A DNA stretch of 64,000 bases. It comes from Paraniabella defluvii. GTDB taxonomy: Bacteria > Bacteroidota > Bacteroidia > Chitinophagales > Chitinophagaceae. Positions 51,524 through 62,227 of this stretch are shown one piece after another. Position numbers and translations under genes: made by a program. The DNA is taken from assembly GCA_019316985.1 (NCBI GenBank), contig CP079215.1, positions 4,402,001-4,466,000 of the forward strand, given 5' to 3'. Positions within the stretch are counted from its first letter, which is position 1. Every line of letters begins with the position of its first letter. The notes below the pieces were generated by a model, which worked only from the letters and a program-made list of their open reading frames with translations, was not told where the DNA came from and made no database searches.

Positions 51524-52909
51524 TTAACCAATGGCCGCTTTCAGTTCATTCAGGTTTCTTTCAATTTCAGAAAGCCTTTCATTTAGATCTATCACCTTTG
51601 CAGGGCCTTGTTTAGCTTTTATAGTGTTCAACTCATTTTCAAGCCTCAAAAGAAACATCATAACTTCTGCTTTATCTGCAATTCCCGCTTTTTGTGAAAG
51701 TTTTTCACTCAAAGCCGCCATTTCCTTGCTAACGGTTTCCTGAACAGTTATTGCATAATCTTCCGTTTGTTTTACGCTGGAATGGCCTAAAAGCTCTTTA
51801 ACAATATGGATGGGAACTCCATTTTTAAGAGCTACCGTACTAGCGAAAGTCCGTCTTAACCTGTGAGTATCAAGTTTGTACTTTAAGCTAATATTGCATA
51901 TTGCTTGAATCTCTTTAAGATAGGCGTTCATCTTTTGGTTTGATCTCACAGGAAGTACGCTTCCTCGTTTGATACAGATGGGATGATCCTTGTATTTTTT
52001 CCAGATCTCCATTGCTTTTGGCAGCAGTGGAATATCGCATGTAGCATTGGTCTTTTTCCTGCTAATGAAAATCCAGTATTTTTCGTCTTCCCCAATCCGA
52101 TATCTTCAGGTTTTAGATCGTATACATCGCAATAAGCCAAACCTGTATAACATTGAAACACGCTAACGTCGCGTACTATGCATAACCTTTCATTCGGAAG
52201 TTCTTTAGTTTCAAGTGAGTGAAGCTCAGCTGTGGTCAAAGGTTTCTTTTTGATTTTTGTCTTCTTTCCACAGAATAGTATGAATGGGTCTTTTTCAATA
52301 ATTTCTTTTTGACAGCCCGCAGTACAATTTTTTTGAAATTGCTGATATATTTTAACGCTGTATTGTTAGCACAATCTCTAACTGTTCTTAGGTAAATATC
52401 ATAGCTCTGCACAAATTCATAATCAAGCTCGCGGAACTCAAGATCATCCTTCCCATACTTGAACCGAATAAATTCATGAACGTGAGACCGGGCGGTAACA
52501 TACCTTTCATGTGTGCCTTCGGCGCGTTGGCCTTTTTAACCAGGGCAGCCAATTCATCATTATGGGTCTGGAATTCCTCCAATACTTTAGCCTTTGATAC
52601 CGTGTTTCCTCCAACATAATCTGCAATAAGTTGTGATGTGATGGTGATGTTCTGATTGAGCAGATCCGTTTTATATTGATTGATCTTGGTTGTAAGAGAA
52701 TCTAAAAAGTAGTTGAGCACTCTTGCATCTTCTTTTGTTCCGATTGCTCGTTCTGCTTTTTGATCCCAACGGCTAACGTCCCATTTTCTTTTAGTGGACT
52801 TATCTTTAGGCACGCCATCAACCGTCACTCTAACGTACACAAACCTGATTTTACTTTCGTTTTCTGGTGTCTTCAAATAGAAGTTTAAACCAAAACTTTG
52901 CTCTAGCAT
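51524..52909 (-). CDS. int: Tyrosine recombinase (integrase) of the conjugative element, frameshifted
   Basis: Rejoined, about 460 residues. The N-terminal arm domain begins MLEQSFGLNFYLKTPENESK with KRKWDVSRWDQKAER. A SAM-like domain and the catalytic domain follow, with the Arg region VFQCYTGLAYCDVYDLKPED, the box THRLRRTFASTVALKNGVPI and LLGHSSVKQTEDYA with the nucleophilic Tyr. A coiled coil ends the protein (SEKLSQKAGIADKAEVMMFL onward). Frames break near 52495, 52325, 52250 and 52075. Its start faces the tRNA-Ser gene 270 bases away, so it probably inserts the element at that tRNA 3' end. Confidence 0.9.
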
Positions 52910-53104
52910 AATTCAACATTTTAAAAGATTAATAAATGTAGAATCAAAGTGCTTTCGAGTCAAGTCGTTAAGGAGTTTTACAGGTTGGTATTCATATCGT
53001 TATGATGACTTCTGTGGCAGTTTTTTTAACAACTTAAACTGCCACGATTCTGCCATAATTCTTTTGGGTGTTTTTGAAAATTTTGTTGATATATACCCCA
53101 AAGA

Positions 53105-53136
53105 AAAACCTGCAATCCTTTGGAATTGCAGGTTTT
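53105..53136 (-). terminator. Terminator downstream of tRNA-Ser
   Basis: A 12-bp perfect stem (AAAACCTGCAAT / ATTGCAGGTTTT) with an 8-base loop lies 47 bases past the tRNA 3' end. It can end the tRNA transcript and screen the integrase promoter. Confidence 0.75.
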
Positions 53137-53182
53137 ATCAGCTTTTGAAAAATTTGCTATGCTTTTCACATAGTTGGTCCGC

Positions 53183-53264
53183 GGGAGAGAGGGATTCGAA
53201 CCCCGGACCTGTTACAGTCAACGGTTTTCAAGACCGCCGCATTCGACCACTCTGCCATCTCTCC
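53183..53264 (-). tRNA. tRNA-Ser (anticodon TGA), element attachment site
   Basis: On the minus strand the gene starts GGAGAGATGGCAGAGTGG. The anticodon arm GCGGTCTTGAAAACCGT has TGA as anticodon, a variable arm follows, then the T loop TTCGAAT and the closing acceptor TCTCTCC. No CCA is encoded in place. The T stem is short by about two bases compared with a normal tRNA-Ser, in line with base losses elsewhere in the window. The 3' end points to the integrase at 51524-52909, the usual arrangement for tRNA-targeting elements, so the attachment site should overlap about 53183-53210. Confidence 0.85.
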
Positions 53265-53330
53265 GGGCGCAAAATTAGGGGTGTGGTCTCAAATAGCAAA
53301 ATACATTTTAAATAATTGCTAACTTTTTTT

Positions 53331-53364
53331 ATATAAAAAAGACCTGCTGGCTGAGGGCAGGTCT
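53331..53364 (-). terminator. Terminator of the outer-membrane protein gene
   Basis: AGACCTGC and GCAGGTCT (8-bp stem, 9-base loop) are followed on the minus strand by TTTTTTATAT, 20 bases past the stop of the beta-barrel gene. Confidence 0.8.
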
Positions 53365-53383
53365 GATCATCATAAGAACGGTA

Positions 53384-54842
53384 TTAGAAGTCGAATTTTA
53401 GTCTTATGCCTGTTCCCATATACTTCAGGTTTTCCTGGGTTACATTTTTCATGGGAACTTTCAGGAAGGGTTCGAGCGCCACCCCGCTCTTGCCGTTAAT
53501 TTTCTGCCGGTAACCAACAGATATATTATAAAATCCTAAAAAGGAATATTTTCTTTTGGAGCCTGCAAAGGCTGGTTAGTCGTACTCTGTTCGCTAAACA
53601 AAACCGACTTGTCTTCTTTCAGGTTGCCTCTGCTGGTTTCTACCGATACCTTCACATTACGATTATCAACATAAGTATACTTTTTATTGTCGTTAATTAC
53701 AACAAGTCCCGAAACACCGGCAGAAGCATATAGTTTTTTACTGATATTGTAATTGATCTCAACCGGAATGTCTATGCCAGATAAGGAGCCGTCCACCTGT
53801 TGAAGGGAATTCATCTGTGATCCTGCTACAAAATTGTAAGCAGATGTAAGCGCTGCTTTTGAATCAAGCGAGGGGCGCCCTGCCGCTTCCGCTATACCGG
53901 TGGCTCCCGCTGCGCCGGTAGCTCCGATTGGTCCCTGCGGATTATTCGATCCGTTCGAAATGGCAGAAGCCATCATTGCTCCTACAGGGTCTGCTCCGTA
54001 ATTCCGGGAAGCCGAAAGTTTGCTATAAGCAACCCCGGAGCTGATCTTTATCTTATCGTTGATTGCGTATCCTAAAGCGACGCCGTAACCCATATCTATA
54101 CCGAGATCGCCCAGCAATGGTGATACATAAAGACTAGGCTGCCACTTGCTGTTCTTCTCTTTACGGGGTTTGTCGGTAAGTTTAGGCGCGTTCATCACCA
54201 ACTGCTTTTCCTCGGTTTTGTAAGGTGGCGGATTGTTGGTTATCGTTGTAGTGTTAGGTACTGCTTTATTTTTCCAGAAATCTACATTAGCCGGCGGAGT
54301 TTGTTGAGCCGCTTGATTGGGCATTTGCGGCGATAGATGAACCTGGGCCGGAGCTGAAATAACTGACGGAGGTCTTTGGATAATACCAGGTGTTGTTGTT
54401 GCAGCTGTAACCGACGATGATAATGAGCCTGGCGTAACAGCTGGCCTGGAGGCAATGTTATCATTAAGCGGAGTATTGCCGGCGTAGCGATCAACCGGTT
54501 GAGGTACATTCCCGGGTAAAATCACCGGAGGTTCCGTTTTTATCTCAGGAGGGGCTACTGCAACAGGAGCAGAGGAGTCAGCACTGGTTGAAGCCAGGTT
54601 TTCCACCTGCGGATGGCCGCCAGTATTAGTCGAATTAAAAATGCGGGCTACGAAAAATACCACTGTAACTACTGCGGCAGCGGCTATCGCCCAATTCCAC
54701 ATGTTGATAACGGAGCCTTTTTAGCAGGCGCAGGAGCTCCCGCAGCCTTAAAACGCTCCCAGGCACCCTCATCGTAAGGCTCCTCGTGATCTCGCATCAC
54801 GCTTTTTATGTGGTTAAAAATATCGTCGTTGGAGTCGATCAT
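53384..54842 (-). CDS. Membrane-anchored outer-membrane beta-barrel-like protein, frameshifted
   Basis: Rejoined, about 487 residues: a cytoplasmic start (MIDSNDDIFNHIKSVMRDHE, ERFKAAG), one transmembrane helix (WNWAIAAAAVVTVVFFVARI), a long Pro/Ala/Ser/Thr-rich linker, and a C-terminal beta-barrel-like domain (KWQPSLYVSPLLGDLGIDMG through IRLKFDF). A collagen-like GPIGATGAAGATG lies in the barrel domain. Breaks are near 54710 and 53540. The start overlaps the stop of the ECF sigma gene (ATGA). Pairing with a sigma factor and the anti-sigma-like N-terminus suggests a regulatory membrane protein; the family is common in Chitinophagaceae but uncharacterised. Confidence 0.75.
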
Positions 54843-55405
54843 GCTTTAAAATTTTCACTATACAAGGCCTTTAGTTTGTTTTTAGCCCTGGATAGGTAGG
54901 AGCGGCTTACATTTTCAGGAATGGCCAGGAGTCCCGAAATTTCCTGGTGTGAAAAGCCTTCTATTTCGTATAAATTAAAAATCGCCTGTTGTGTTTTAGG
55001 AAGCTTATTTAACAGTTTAAGTATGTCTTTCGCTTCCGTTCTCTGTACCAGCGCTTCCGAAATGGGGGCAAACGGTATATCTGCTATATCATCCCTCCCA
55101 AAGTCTATCTTCTTCTTCCTTAGGAAATCAATGGCAGTTCGGGATGCAATTTTGGCAATCCATGCCTTAAATGAAAGCAAAAGATCACCACTTTGTCCAA
55201 GTGCATTGAATGAAGAAATATTATTAAAGATCTTTATAAAGCTGTCGTTCACCAGCTCTTCGGCAAAATGATAATCATTGACATAACGAACCACTACGCC
55301 TTTCAGGTAGCCGTAAAAGCCCTTATAAAGCGCCTCCTTTTGATGCTCTGTATTATTCTGGCATCCTTTTAATATATCTTCCAGTTCATCCCCGCTTATC
55401 GCCAA
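54839..55405 (-). CDS. ECF sigma factor
   Basis: An intact 188-residue sigma-70-like factor with region 2 (FYGYLKGVVVRYVNDYHFAE, ELVNDSFIKIFNNISSF) and region 4 (LLNKLPKTQQAIFNLYEIEG, FSHQEISGLLAIPENVSRSY). It is translationally coupled to the membrane protein gene downstream, which probably restrains it. Located on the chromosomal side of the tRNA. Confidence 0.9.
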   Translation of the reverse strand: MAISGDELEDILKGCQNNTEHQKEALYKGFYGYLKGVVVRYVNDYHFAEELVNDSFIKIFNNISSFNALGQSGDLLLSFKAWIAKIASRTAIDFLRKKKIDFGRDDIADIPFAPISEALVQRTEAKDILKLLNKLPKTQQAIFNLYEIEGFSHQEISGLLAIPENVSRSYLSRAKNKLKALYSENFKA

Positions 55406-55599
55406 TGTCTGTTTTTAACCAGCTGATTATATCTTGTTCAATTTTTATTTTTGCCGAGACATGGAGCCTTGGAGGTAGTCACATGCCCTTGCTTGCTAAT
55501 ATAAGGTTTTCATGCAATTGCTTACCTAAAAAATCAGCCTGCCCCAGGAAATGCTGGATTTAGGCTGATTAATTGTTTAGGATACTGATCAACAAATAT

Positions 55600-56346
55600 T
55601 TAATACAATACAGGATTGTGGGTAAAAGCACTAAGAACAATATTTGTTTTATTGGTAGCACTTCCATTGATATAACCACCACTCCAGATTGTATAAATTT
55701 TACTGTTTACCAGATTGTAGGGGTCAGATGTCGCTAATAATTCTAACCCTCCAGTTCTCTTTACTTCAAATGTTACATTTAATGCAGCTTTATAGCTAAA
55801 GAATTCACCTGCATTTTTGTACGTGATATTAGTTGCGATTGGTGTAGCCACTCCTTTCACATATAGGTCAAGGCCCGGTGCATCGGGGCTCATGTTGGCA
55901 AATCTGATGCGAACTGAATCAGATCCTGCAGAACGACTACTATCTTTTAAAGCAACGACATCCATTTTTGAAGCAGTATCTACGATAAATAATGAGTAAA
56001 ATTGTCCTTTCTGAAAATTTAAATTTTTAGCGAAAAGCTGATTTGCAGTTGCTGTAGATCCATCTAATACTTTAAAATTCCTTTGTCCGGGAGATACTCT
56101 CAGATAGTCGATTCTGTCAGTGAAATTGAAAGTTTTAACTGCCAGTCGGTTTTGATCAAATGCTGCATCTAGTGCTGGGCCTCCGGCTACCGCATGAGCA
56201 ATTTCTACCTGGGCAAATGGAGCGCTAATATTTTGATAGTAGCGGTTATCTGACTTGCTGCATGATACCAATGTAACAAAAACTGCAAGCCCTGTAAAAG
56301 AGAGGCGAACTATAGAGCTCGTAAACAAAAAAAACATAGATTTCAT
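55600..56346 (-). CDS. DUF4397 domain lipoprotein
   Basis: I start it at ATG 56346 (MKSMFFLFTSSIVRLSFTGL) because the lipoprotein signal then ends at a good lipobox (VTLVSCSKSD) about 30 residues in; a longer frame upstream to 56406 adds an unlikely extension. The protein is about 248 residues with DUF4397 features (FAQVEIAHAVAGGPALDAAF, VRIRFANMSPDAPGLDLYVK) and is uninterrupted. It is probably an envelope protein with Ig-like beta repeats; its role is unknown. Confidence 0.85.
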   Translation of the reverse strand: MKSMFFLFTSSIVRLSFTGLAVFVTLVSCSKSDNRYYQNISAPFAQVEIAHAVAGGPALDAAFDQNRLAVKTFNFTDRIDYLRVSPGQRNFKVLDGSTATANQLFAKNLNFQKGQFYSLFIVDTASKMDVVALKDSSRSAGSDSVRIRFANMSPDAPGLDLYVKGVATPIATNITYKNAGEFFSYKAALNVTFEVKRTGGLELLATSDPYNLVNSKIYTIWSGGYINGSATNKTNIVLSAFTHNPVLY

Positions 56347-56520
56347 TTTTGAATATCTTTTAAAATGGGGATTAAAAATCGGTAACCAGCTGATTATATG
56401 TAACAACGTTAAGGTACCACAAAACGCAACACCCTAAATTATTTTTTTTTGAGAGAGTATATAGATATATTTGTTCTCAACCTATTTTTAACCAATAAAA
56501 GCAAACATTAAAAAAAAAAA

Positions 56521-57418
56521 GTGGTCATTTTGCCAATTCTTGCTATCCTCTTTATTACTGGCTGCAAAAGAAGTATTGACGAACGTTCAGACCCTCCTAG
56601 TGAGCAAGGAGTTCCAAAAGTAATTATGGACAAAATCAAAGCTAACGGCTATAGCACTTATAACGTGATCCCATTTGAAGATGGTTACATTGTTGAAGGT
56701 GATATTTTTTTAGATAAGGAATTTTTGAGTCTCAAACACATAATCGCTCGGTGTTTGATAAAAGCAAGAGTATTATTATTGACGCCCAAGCCCATTATAG
56801 AACTAATAATAAAATTGTATTGAATGGTCCTACTGGTCGACGCAATGTGATTGTAAACATGCCGCCTGAATTTCCGACAATTTATCATCAGGCCTTAGAT
56901 GTAGCAAAAAGAAGGTTTAACAATGCTGGATTTCGCCTTAGCTTTACACAGGTAAGTACAAATCCAGCAAACTATCCTTATCCTATTGACATTAATTTTC
57001 AGATAAATAATAATTTACCTTCCGGAGTTCTTGGTCGTTCTGGAGGTTGGCCAACTTCGAGTGGCAACTTTTCAACTACTCCTATTCAACTTAGCACGAA
57101 TACAATAGGACCGAACCCGATGTCAACTATCTAGCAACTATTCTTGCTCATGAAATAGGTCATATGATGGGATTTAGACATACAGATTATTTTGATAGGT
57201 CACTCAGTGGCTGCCCATATGTTCCAGAACTTCCTAATGGATACAATGAGGGAGATGCAGGTGTAGGCGCCATTCATATACCGGGTACCCCAACAGGATT
57301 TGATGCTGAGAGTTGGATGTTGGCGTGCATTCCCAATGGAGTAAATAGACCATTTACGCCCAATGATATTTTAGCGTTACAAAATCTATTTTACCCTAAA
57401 AAGCCGTACATATTATAA
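56521..57418 (+). CDS. HEIGH-type zinc metalloprotease lipoprotein, frameshifted
   Basis: A lipoprotein-like start (VILPILAILFITGCKRSIDE) is followed by GVPKVIMDKIKANGYSTYNV and a protease domain with the zinc motif ILAHEIGHMMGFRHTDYF, as in dual-action HEIGH metallopeptidases. Frames break near 56742 and 57120. The true start is unclear: the frame opens at GTG 56521 right after an 11-base A run, so an upstream ATG is probably hidden by a missing base. Rejoined length is about 300 residues. It is probably exported to the cell surface. Confidence 0.8.
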
Positions 57419-57582
57419 AAAAATGAAAGGTTGTTTCTAGTTGGGACAGCCTTTCATTTTTAAGCCTGTCCTGAAAAATAGACAAACTGTCATTTTTGCA
57501 TATTTTAAGCTTCGGCACAATCATTGAAAAGAAGTTTTGCCGTAAAAGGCAGAAATTCTAAAAAACAAGAAAAACATATATT

Positions 57583-59500
57583 ATGGGTAAGATTATTGGA
57601 ATTGATCTTGGAACTACCAATAGTTGCGTTGCAGTGATGGAAGGTAACGAACCGGTGGTTATTGCAAATGACGAAGGCCGCAGAACAACGCCATCGGTGG
57701 TCGCTTTTTTAAAAAATGGTGAGCGTAAGGTTGGAGACCCTGCAAAACGTCAGGCTATCACCAATCCGCAGAATACAATTATGTCAGTAAAGCGTTTCAT
57801 GGGGCGCAGGTATGATGAGGTAGGTGAGGAAATCAGTCACTGGAGCTATAAGGTAGCTAAAGGCGATAATAATACAGTAAGAATCGATATCGACGGTCGT
57901 TTATATACGCCACAGGAAATATCTGCAATGACATTGCAGAAAATGAAAAAACTGCGGAAGATTACCTCGGACAGGAAGTAACTGAGGCGGTGATTACGGT
58001 TCCTGCCTATTTTAACGATGCCCAGCGTCAGGCAACTAAGGAAGCAGGTGAAATTGCGGGATTGAATGTTCGCCGTATTGTGAACGAGCCTACGGCAGCT
58101 GCCCTGGCTTATGGATTGGATAAAGGAGGTAAGGATCATAAAATTGCTGTATTCGACCTGGGCGGGGGTACCTTTGATATCTCGGTACTGGAATTGGGCG
58201 ATGGCGTTTTTGAGGTAAAATCAACCAATGGTGATACGCACCTCGGTGGTGATGACTTTGATAAAGTGATCATGGATTGGCTGGCTGACGAATTTAAAGC
58301 AGATGAGGCTATCGACCTGCGTAAAGATCCTATGGCTTTACAGCGTTTAAAAGAAGCGGCTGAAAAAGCTAAAATAGAATTATCAAGCTCTTCTGAAACT
58401 GAAATTAACCTGCCCTACATTACAGCGGTAGACGGTGTGCCTAAGCACCTGGTGAAAAAATTAAGCCGTGCCAAGTTTGAGCAACTGGCTGACGATTTGT
58501 TCACCCGTTGTTTGAAACCTTGTGAAGCAGCATTGAAAGATGCAGGAATGAGCGCCAGCGAAATTGAAGAAGTGATCCTGGTTGGTGGTAGCACCCGTAT
58601 TCCCAAAGTGCAGGAAATTGTAGAGAAGTTCTTCGGTAAAAAGCCTAATAAAGGTGTAAATCCTGACGAAGTAGTAGCTATAGGAGCGGCCATACAGGGC
58701 GCTGTTTTAACCGGCGAAGTAAAAGATGTGTTGTTGTTAGACGTTACACCGCTTTCTTTAGGTATCGAAACATTGGGTGGTGTGATGACTACACTGATTC
58801 CTGCTAATACCACTATCCCTACTAAAAAATCAGAAGTGTTCTCTACTGCATCTGATAATCAGCCTGGTGTGCAGATCCATGTAGTGCAGGGTGAGCGTTC
58901 GATGGCAAAAGATAACAAGAGCCTGGGAATGTTCAACCTGGATGGTATTCCGCCAGCTCCAAGAGGTGTTCCCAAATTGAAGTAATGTTTGATATTGATG
59001 CCAACGGTATCATGCACGTTACCGCAAAAGATAAAGGAACCGGTAAAGAGCAGAAAATACATATCGAAGCAGGCAGTGGCTTAAGCAAAGAAGAAGTAGA
59101 AAAAATGAAAGCCGAAGCTAAAGCCAACGAGGCGAGCGATAAGGCTGAAAAAGAAAAGATCGATAAATTAAACCAGGCGGACAGCCTTATCTTCCAGACT
59201 GAAAAGCAACTGAAAGAATATGGCGATAAAGTACCGGCTGATAAAAAGGCGGTTATTGAAGGCGCAGCAGAAAAATTAAAAGAAGCGCATAAGCAACAGG
59301 ATATTGCGGGCATTGATGCTGCAATGGCTGAGTTGAATAACGCTTGGACTGCCGCCAGTGAAGATATTTACAAATCAGGGCAGGCAGGTCCTGAAGCGGG
59401 AGCCCAGGCGCAGGCAGATCCGGGTCAGCAGGGCGGCCAGGCAGGTAATGCACAGGGTGCCGACGATGTAACTGATGTGCCTTACGAAGAGGTTAAATAA
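57583..59500 (+). CDS. dnaK: Molecular chaperone DnaK (Hsp70), two frameshifts
   Basis: The Hsp70 start [20 protein letters not shown], the phosphate motif [20 protein letters not shown], and the signature [20 protein letters not shown] are present. The C-terminal lid ends with a Gln/Gly-rich tail and DVPYEEVK. Rejoined length is about 640 residues. One A is missing in the A run at about 57951 (KMKK then [10 protein letters not shown]) and one C at about 58975 (RGVP then [12 protein letters not shown]). As dnaK is indispensable for normal growth, these two breaks are the clearest evidence that frameshifts in this window are technical. Confidence 0.97.
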
Positions 59501-59525
59501 GCTTTAACGCTATAGAAAAATGTAT

Positions 59526-59555
59526 AAGCTGTCCCATCCCGGGACAGCTTTTTTG
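59526..59555 (+). terminator. Terminator of dnaK
   Basis: A 10-bp perfect stem (AAGCTGTCCC / GGGACAGCTT) with a 5-base loop is followed by TTTTT, 26 bases after the dnaK stop. Confidence 0.9.
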
Positions 59556-59759
59556 TGCCCACCTGTTTTTCTTTCCGGTTAATTTTGCCGGCTTTTTGTT
59601 TGCCCTTATCTTTGCAGCATAAAATTTCGAATCATGAAAGTGTTCATTGCCGGAATCCTCGTACGCATCCATTAGTACAACCGGTCTTGTTATTGTTTTT
59701 TTAAACGGTATTGAATTACTGCTTCAATACGGTATTACTTTCATTCATAATTTTTACAA

Positions 59760-61179
59760 ATGACGACTATACAAAAGAGTGCTGGAAAGGCATCTCTGTT
59801 CCTGCAACTGCTAAAAGAAGCTTTGCAGGGAAAGGAAATTGATTATACAACTGTTAGCATCCGCAAAGCCGTTATAATGCTGGCTATCCCTATGATGCTG
59901 GAAATGATGATGGAATCTGTTTTTGCATTGGTAGACCTGTATTTTGTAGGCCACTTAAAAGAAAGCAGCATCGCCATCCAAACGGTGGGTCTTACAGAAT
60001 CGGTATTAACTGTTATTTATTCAGTAGCCATTGGTATGAGTATGGCTGCTACGGCTATTGTAGCCCGGCGTATAGGCGAAAAAAATAATGAAGGCGCTGC
60101 TCATAGCGCAGCACAGGTTTTAATAGTTGCCTTTGGGGTAAATACCCTGCTGAGCCTGGTAGGCGTTTTATATGCCAAAGACATTTTGATGGCTATGGGC
60201 GCAACAGAGCAGGCGGCCGAGCATGGCAAAATGTTTACCCAGATAATGATGGGCAGCAGCATTGCTATTATGTTGCTGTTTTTAATTAATGGTATCTTCA
60301 GGGTGCAGGTAATGCGGCTATTGCGATGAAAAGCCTGTGGGTGGCCAATATCTGCAATGTAATTCTTTGCCCTTTGTTAATTAACGGGCTTGGCCCTATA
60401 CCGGCACTGGGATTAACAGGAGCGGCGGTTGCAACCGCAACCGGCCGGAGTATTGGTGTATTGTATCAGTGCTACCACTTATTCCGGGGCAGAGGCCTGA
60501 TGCGTTTGACAGCCAGGCATTTCAAAATTGACACAGCCATTATCAGGTCGCTGGTAAAGATTGCAACTCCGGGGATCTTCCAGTTTGTTATTGCATCGTG
60601 CAGCTGGATCGTTCTGGCCAGACTGGTAGCCGTTACCGGTGGGGAAGATGGAAGTGCAGGGTACCAGACGGCGCTGCGCCTGATGATGTTTTTATGTTGC
60701 CGGCCTGGGGTTTGAGCGGCGCTGCGTCTACTTTAGTAGGGCAAAACCTGGGCGCTGACGCGCCTGAAAGAGCAGAGCAGAGTGTAATGAGAACCGTGAA
60801 GTATAACGTGATTTTTATGCTAAGCGTGTCGTTGATATTTTTTCTGCTGGGCGATTGGCTGGTGGGCTTTTTCAGTGAGGTAGACGACGTACGCAAAATA
60901 GCAAAAAATGCAATGTACATTATGGCAAGCGGCTTTGTTTTTTATGGCGTGGGTATGGTGATGATTAATGCATTCAACGGGTCGGAGATACATGGACACC
61001 CACAAAAGTGAATTTTTCGGGTTCTGGTTGTTTCAGATCCCGGTGGCTTATTTGCTGGCCCGGCATTTTGAGCTGGGCGCAACCGGAGTGTTTATTGCGA
61101 TACCTGTTGCAGAAACGGCTATCACCATTGTTTCTTTTATCTTGTTCAAGAGGGGAGGGTGGAAATTGAAAAAGTATAA
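59760..61179 (+). CDS. MATE-family multidrug/Na+ antiporter, frameshifted
   Basis: A 12-helix MATE transporter: the first helix pair AVIMLAIPMMLEMMMESVFA with VDLYFVGHL, the repeat-two equivalent LVKIATPGIFQFVIASCSWI, and WGLSGAASTLVGQNLGADAP in the second half. Frames break near 60305, 60700, 60995 and 61172. The last restored frame ends GGWKLKKV with a TAA at 61177-61179, 16 bases before a palindromic terminator. It probably exports cationic compounds; the substrate is unknown. Confidence 0.9.
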
Positions 61180-61194
61180 TCGCCTCTACATTTT

Positions 61195-61226
61195 ACCTGG
61201 CAGGAGCTCCTGCCAGGTTTTTTTAT
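61195..61226 (+). terminator. Terminator of the MATE gene
   Basis: An 11-bp perfect stem (ACCTGGCAGGA / TCCTGCCAGGT) separated by GC is followed by a run of T. Confidence 0.9.
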
Positions 61227-61381
61227 TACTGATTCACCAGGCAGTAAAATGCCACGGCCGGCTTAGGGAGTGATTTTGAACAGGGCCGGCTATATTTATG
61301 TAAAAGGGACGCGGGATTAACGGGAGATGATGTTAGAGCGCACTCAAAAAAGCAGTACATTTATCCCTTTAAGATACGGCT

Positions 61382-62127
61382 ATGACTTATTGCTTAGGTA
61401 TTAAATTAAAAGAGGGGCTGGTAGGTATATCAGATACCCGTATTTCGGCAGGTACCAATGTTACCACCCGGAAAAAAGTATCTGTACATGAGGATGGACA
61501 AAGCTCACTATTTATAATGACGAGTGGTTTACGATCGGTACGGGATAAAGCTATTACCTATTTCCAGGAACTGGTATCTGATGGTATTCCTTATAATAAA
61601 TTGTTTGAGGCCGTAAATGCCTTTGGAGAGCAAATTAAAAGAGTAGCCAGGGAAGATGAGGCAGAGCTTGCGGCATCCGGCTATAAATTTAACCTGAATG
61701 CTATTGTTGGCGGACAGTTGAAGGAAGACAAGGAACATAAACTTTTTTACTATACAGCGAGGGGAACTGGATAGAAATGGCGATGGGCTCGCAATATGCC
61801 ATTATTGGCAACAGCGGCCAGGGAAAAGCCATTTTAAACCGGGTGCTGGATGAACAAACTACCATCAAACAGGCATTGAAAGCCGGATTTTTGTCTTTCG
61901 ACTCTACACGCGTCAGCTCTAACGATGTAGAATTCCCCATAGATGTGGTGATCTATGAAAAGGATTCGTTCAATATCATAGAAAACCGGTACGAATACGA
62001 CGAGTTGAAACCCGTATCAGAAGCATGGGCGCAGAAGTTACACGAGGCTTTAGACGAAGTGCCGGATGCCTGGATGGAAAAGGCCTTTGAACAAACAGGA
62101 GATAAACGCAGCGAGGGTATCGTATAA
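61382..62127 (+). CDS. Proteasome-type protease (Anbu family), one frameshift
   Basis: The start MTYCLGIKLKEGLVGISDTR and the following DTRISAGTNVTTRKKVSVH match the Anbu (ancestral beta-subunit) Ntn-hydrolase family; these lack a long propeptide and the residue after Met, Thr, is the presumed nucleophile. GSQYAIIGNSGQGKAILNRV lies in the second half. One base is missing near 61762. Rejoined length is about 248 residues. It is followed by a transglutaminase-like gene, the classical Anbu partner. Substrates are unknown. Confidence 0.88.
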
Positions 62128-62227
62128 ATCCTGCCACTACGGTTAAGTTGGTGTGCTTGAAGAACTAGGTGCTAAACAAAAATATTATAGGAGGCCTGTT
62201 GAGGCTTAATTATTAATTCTATTCTGT

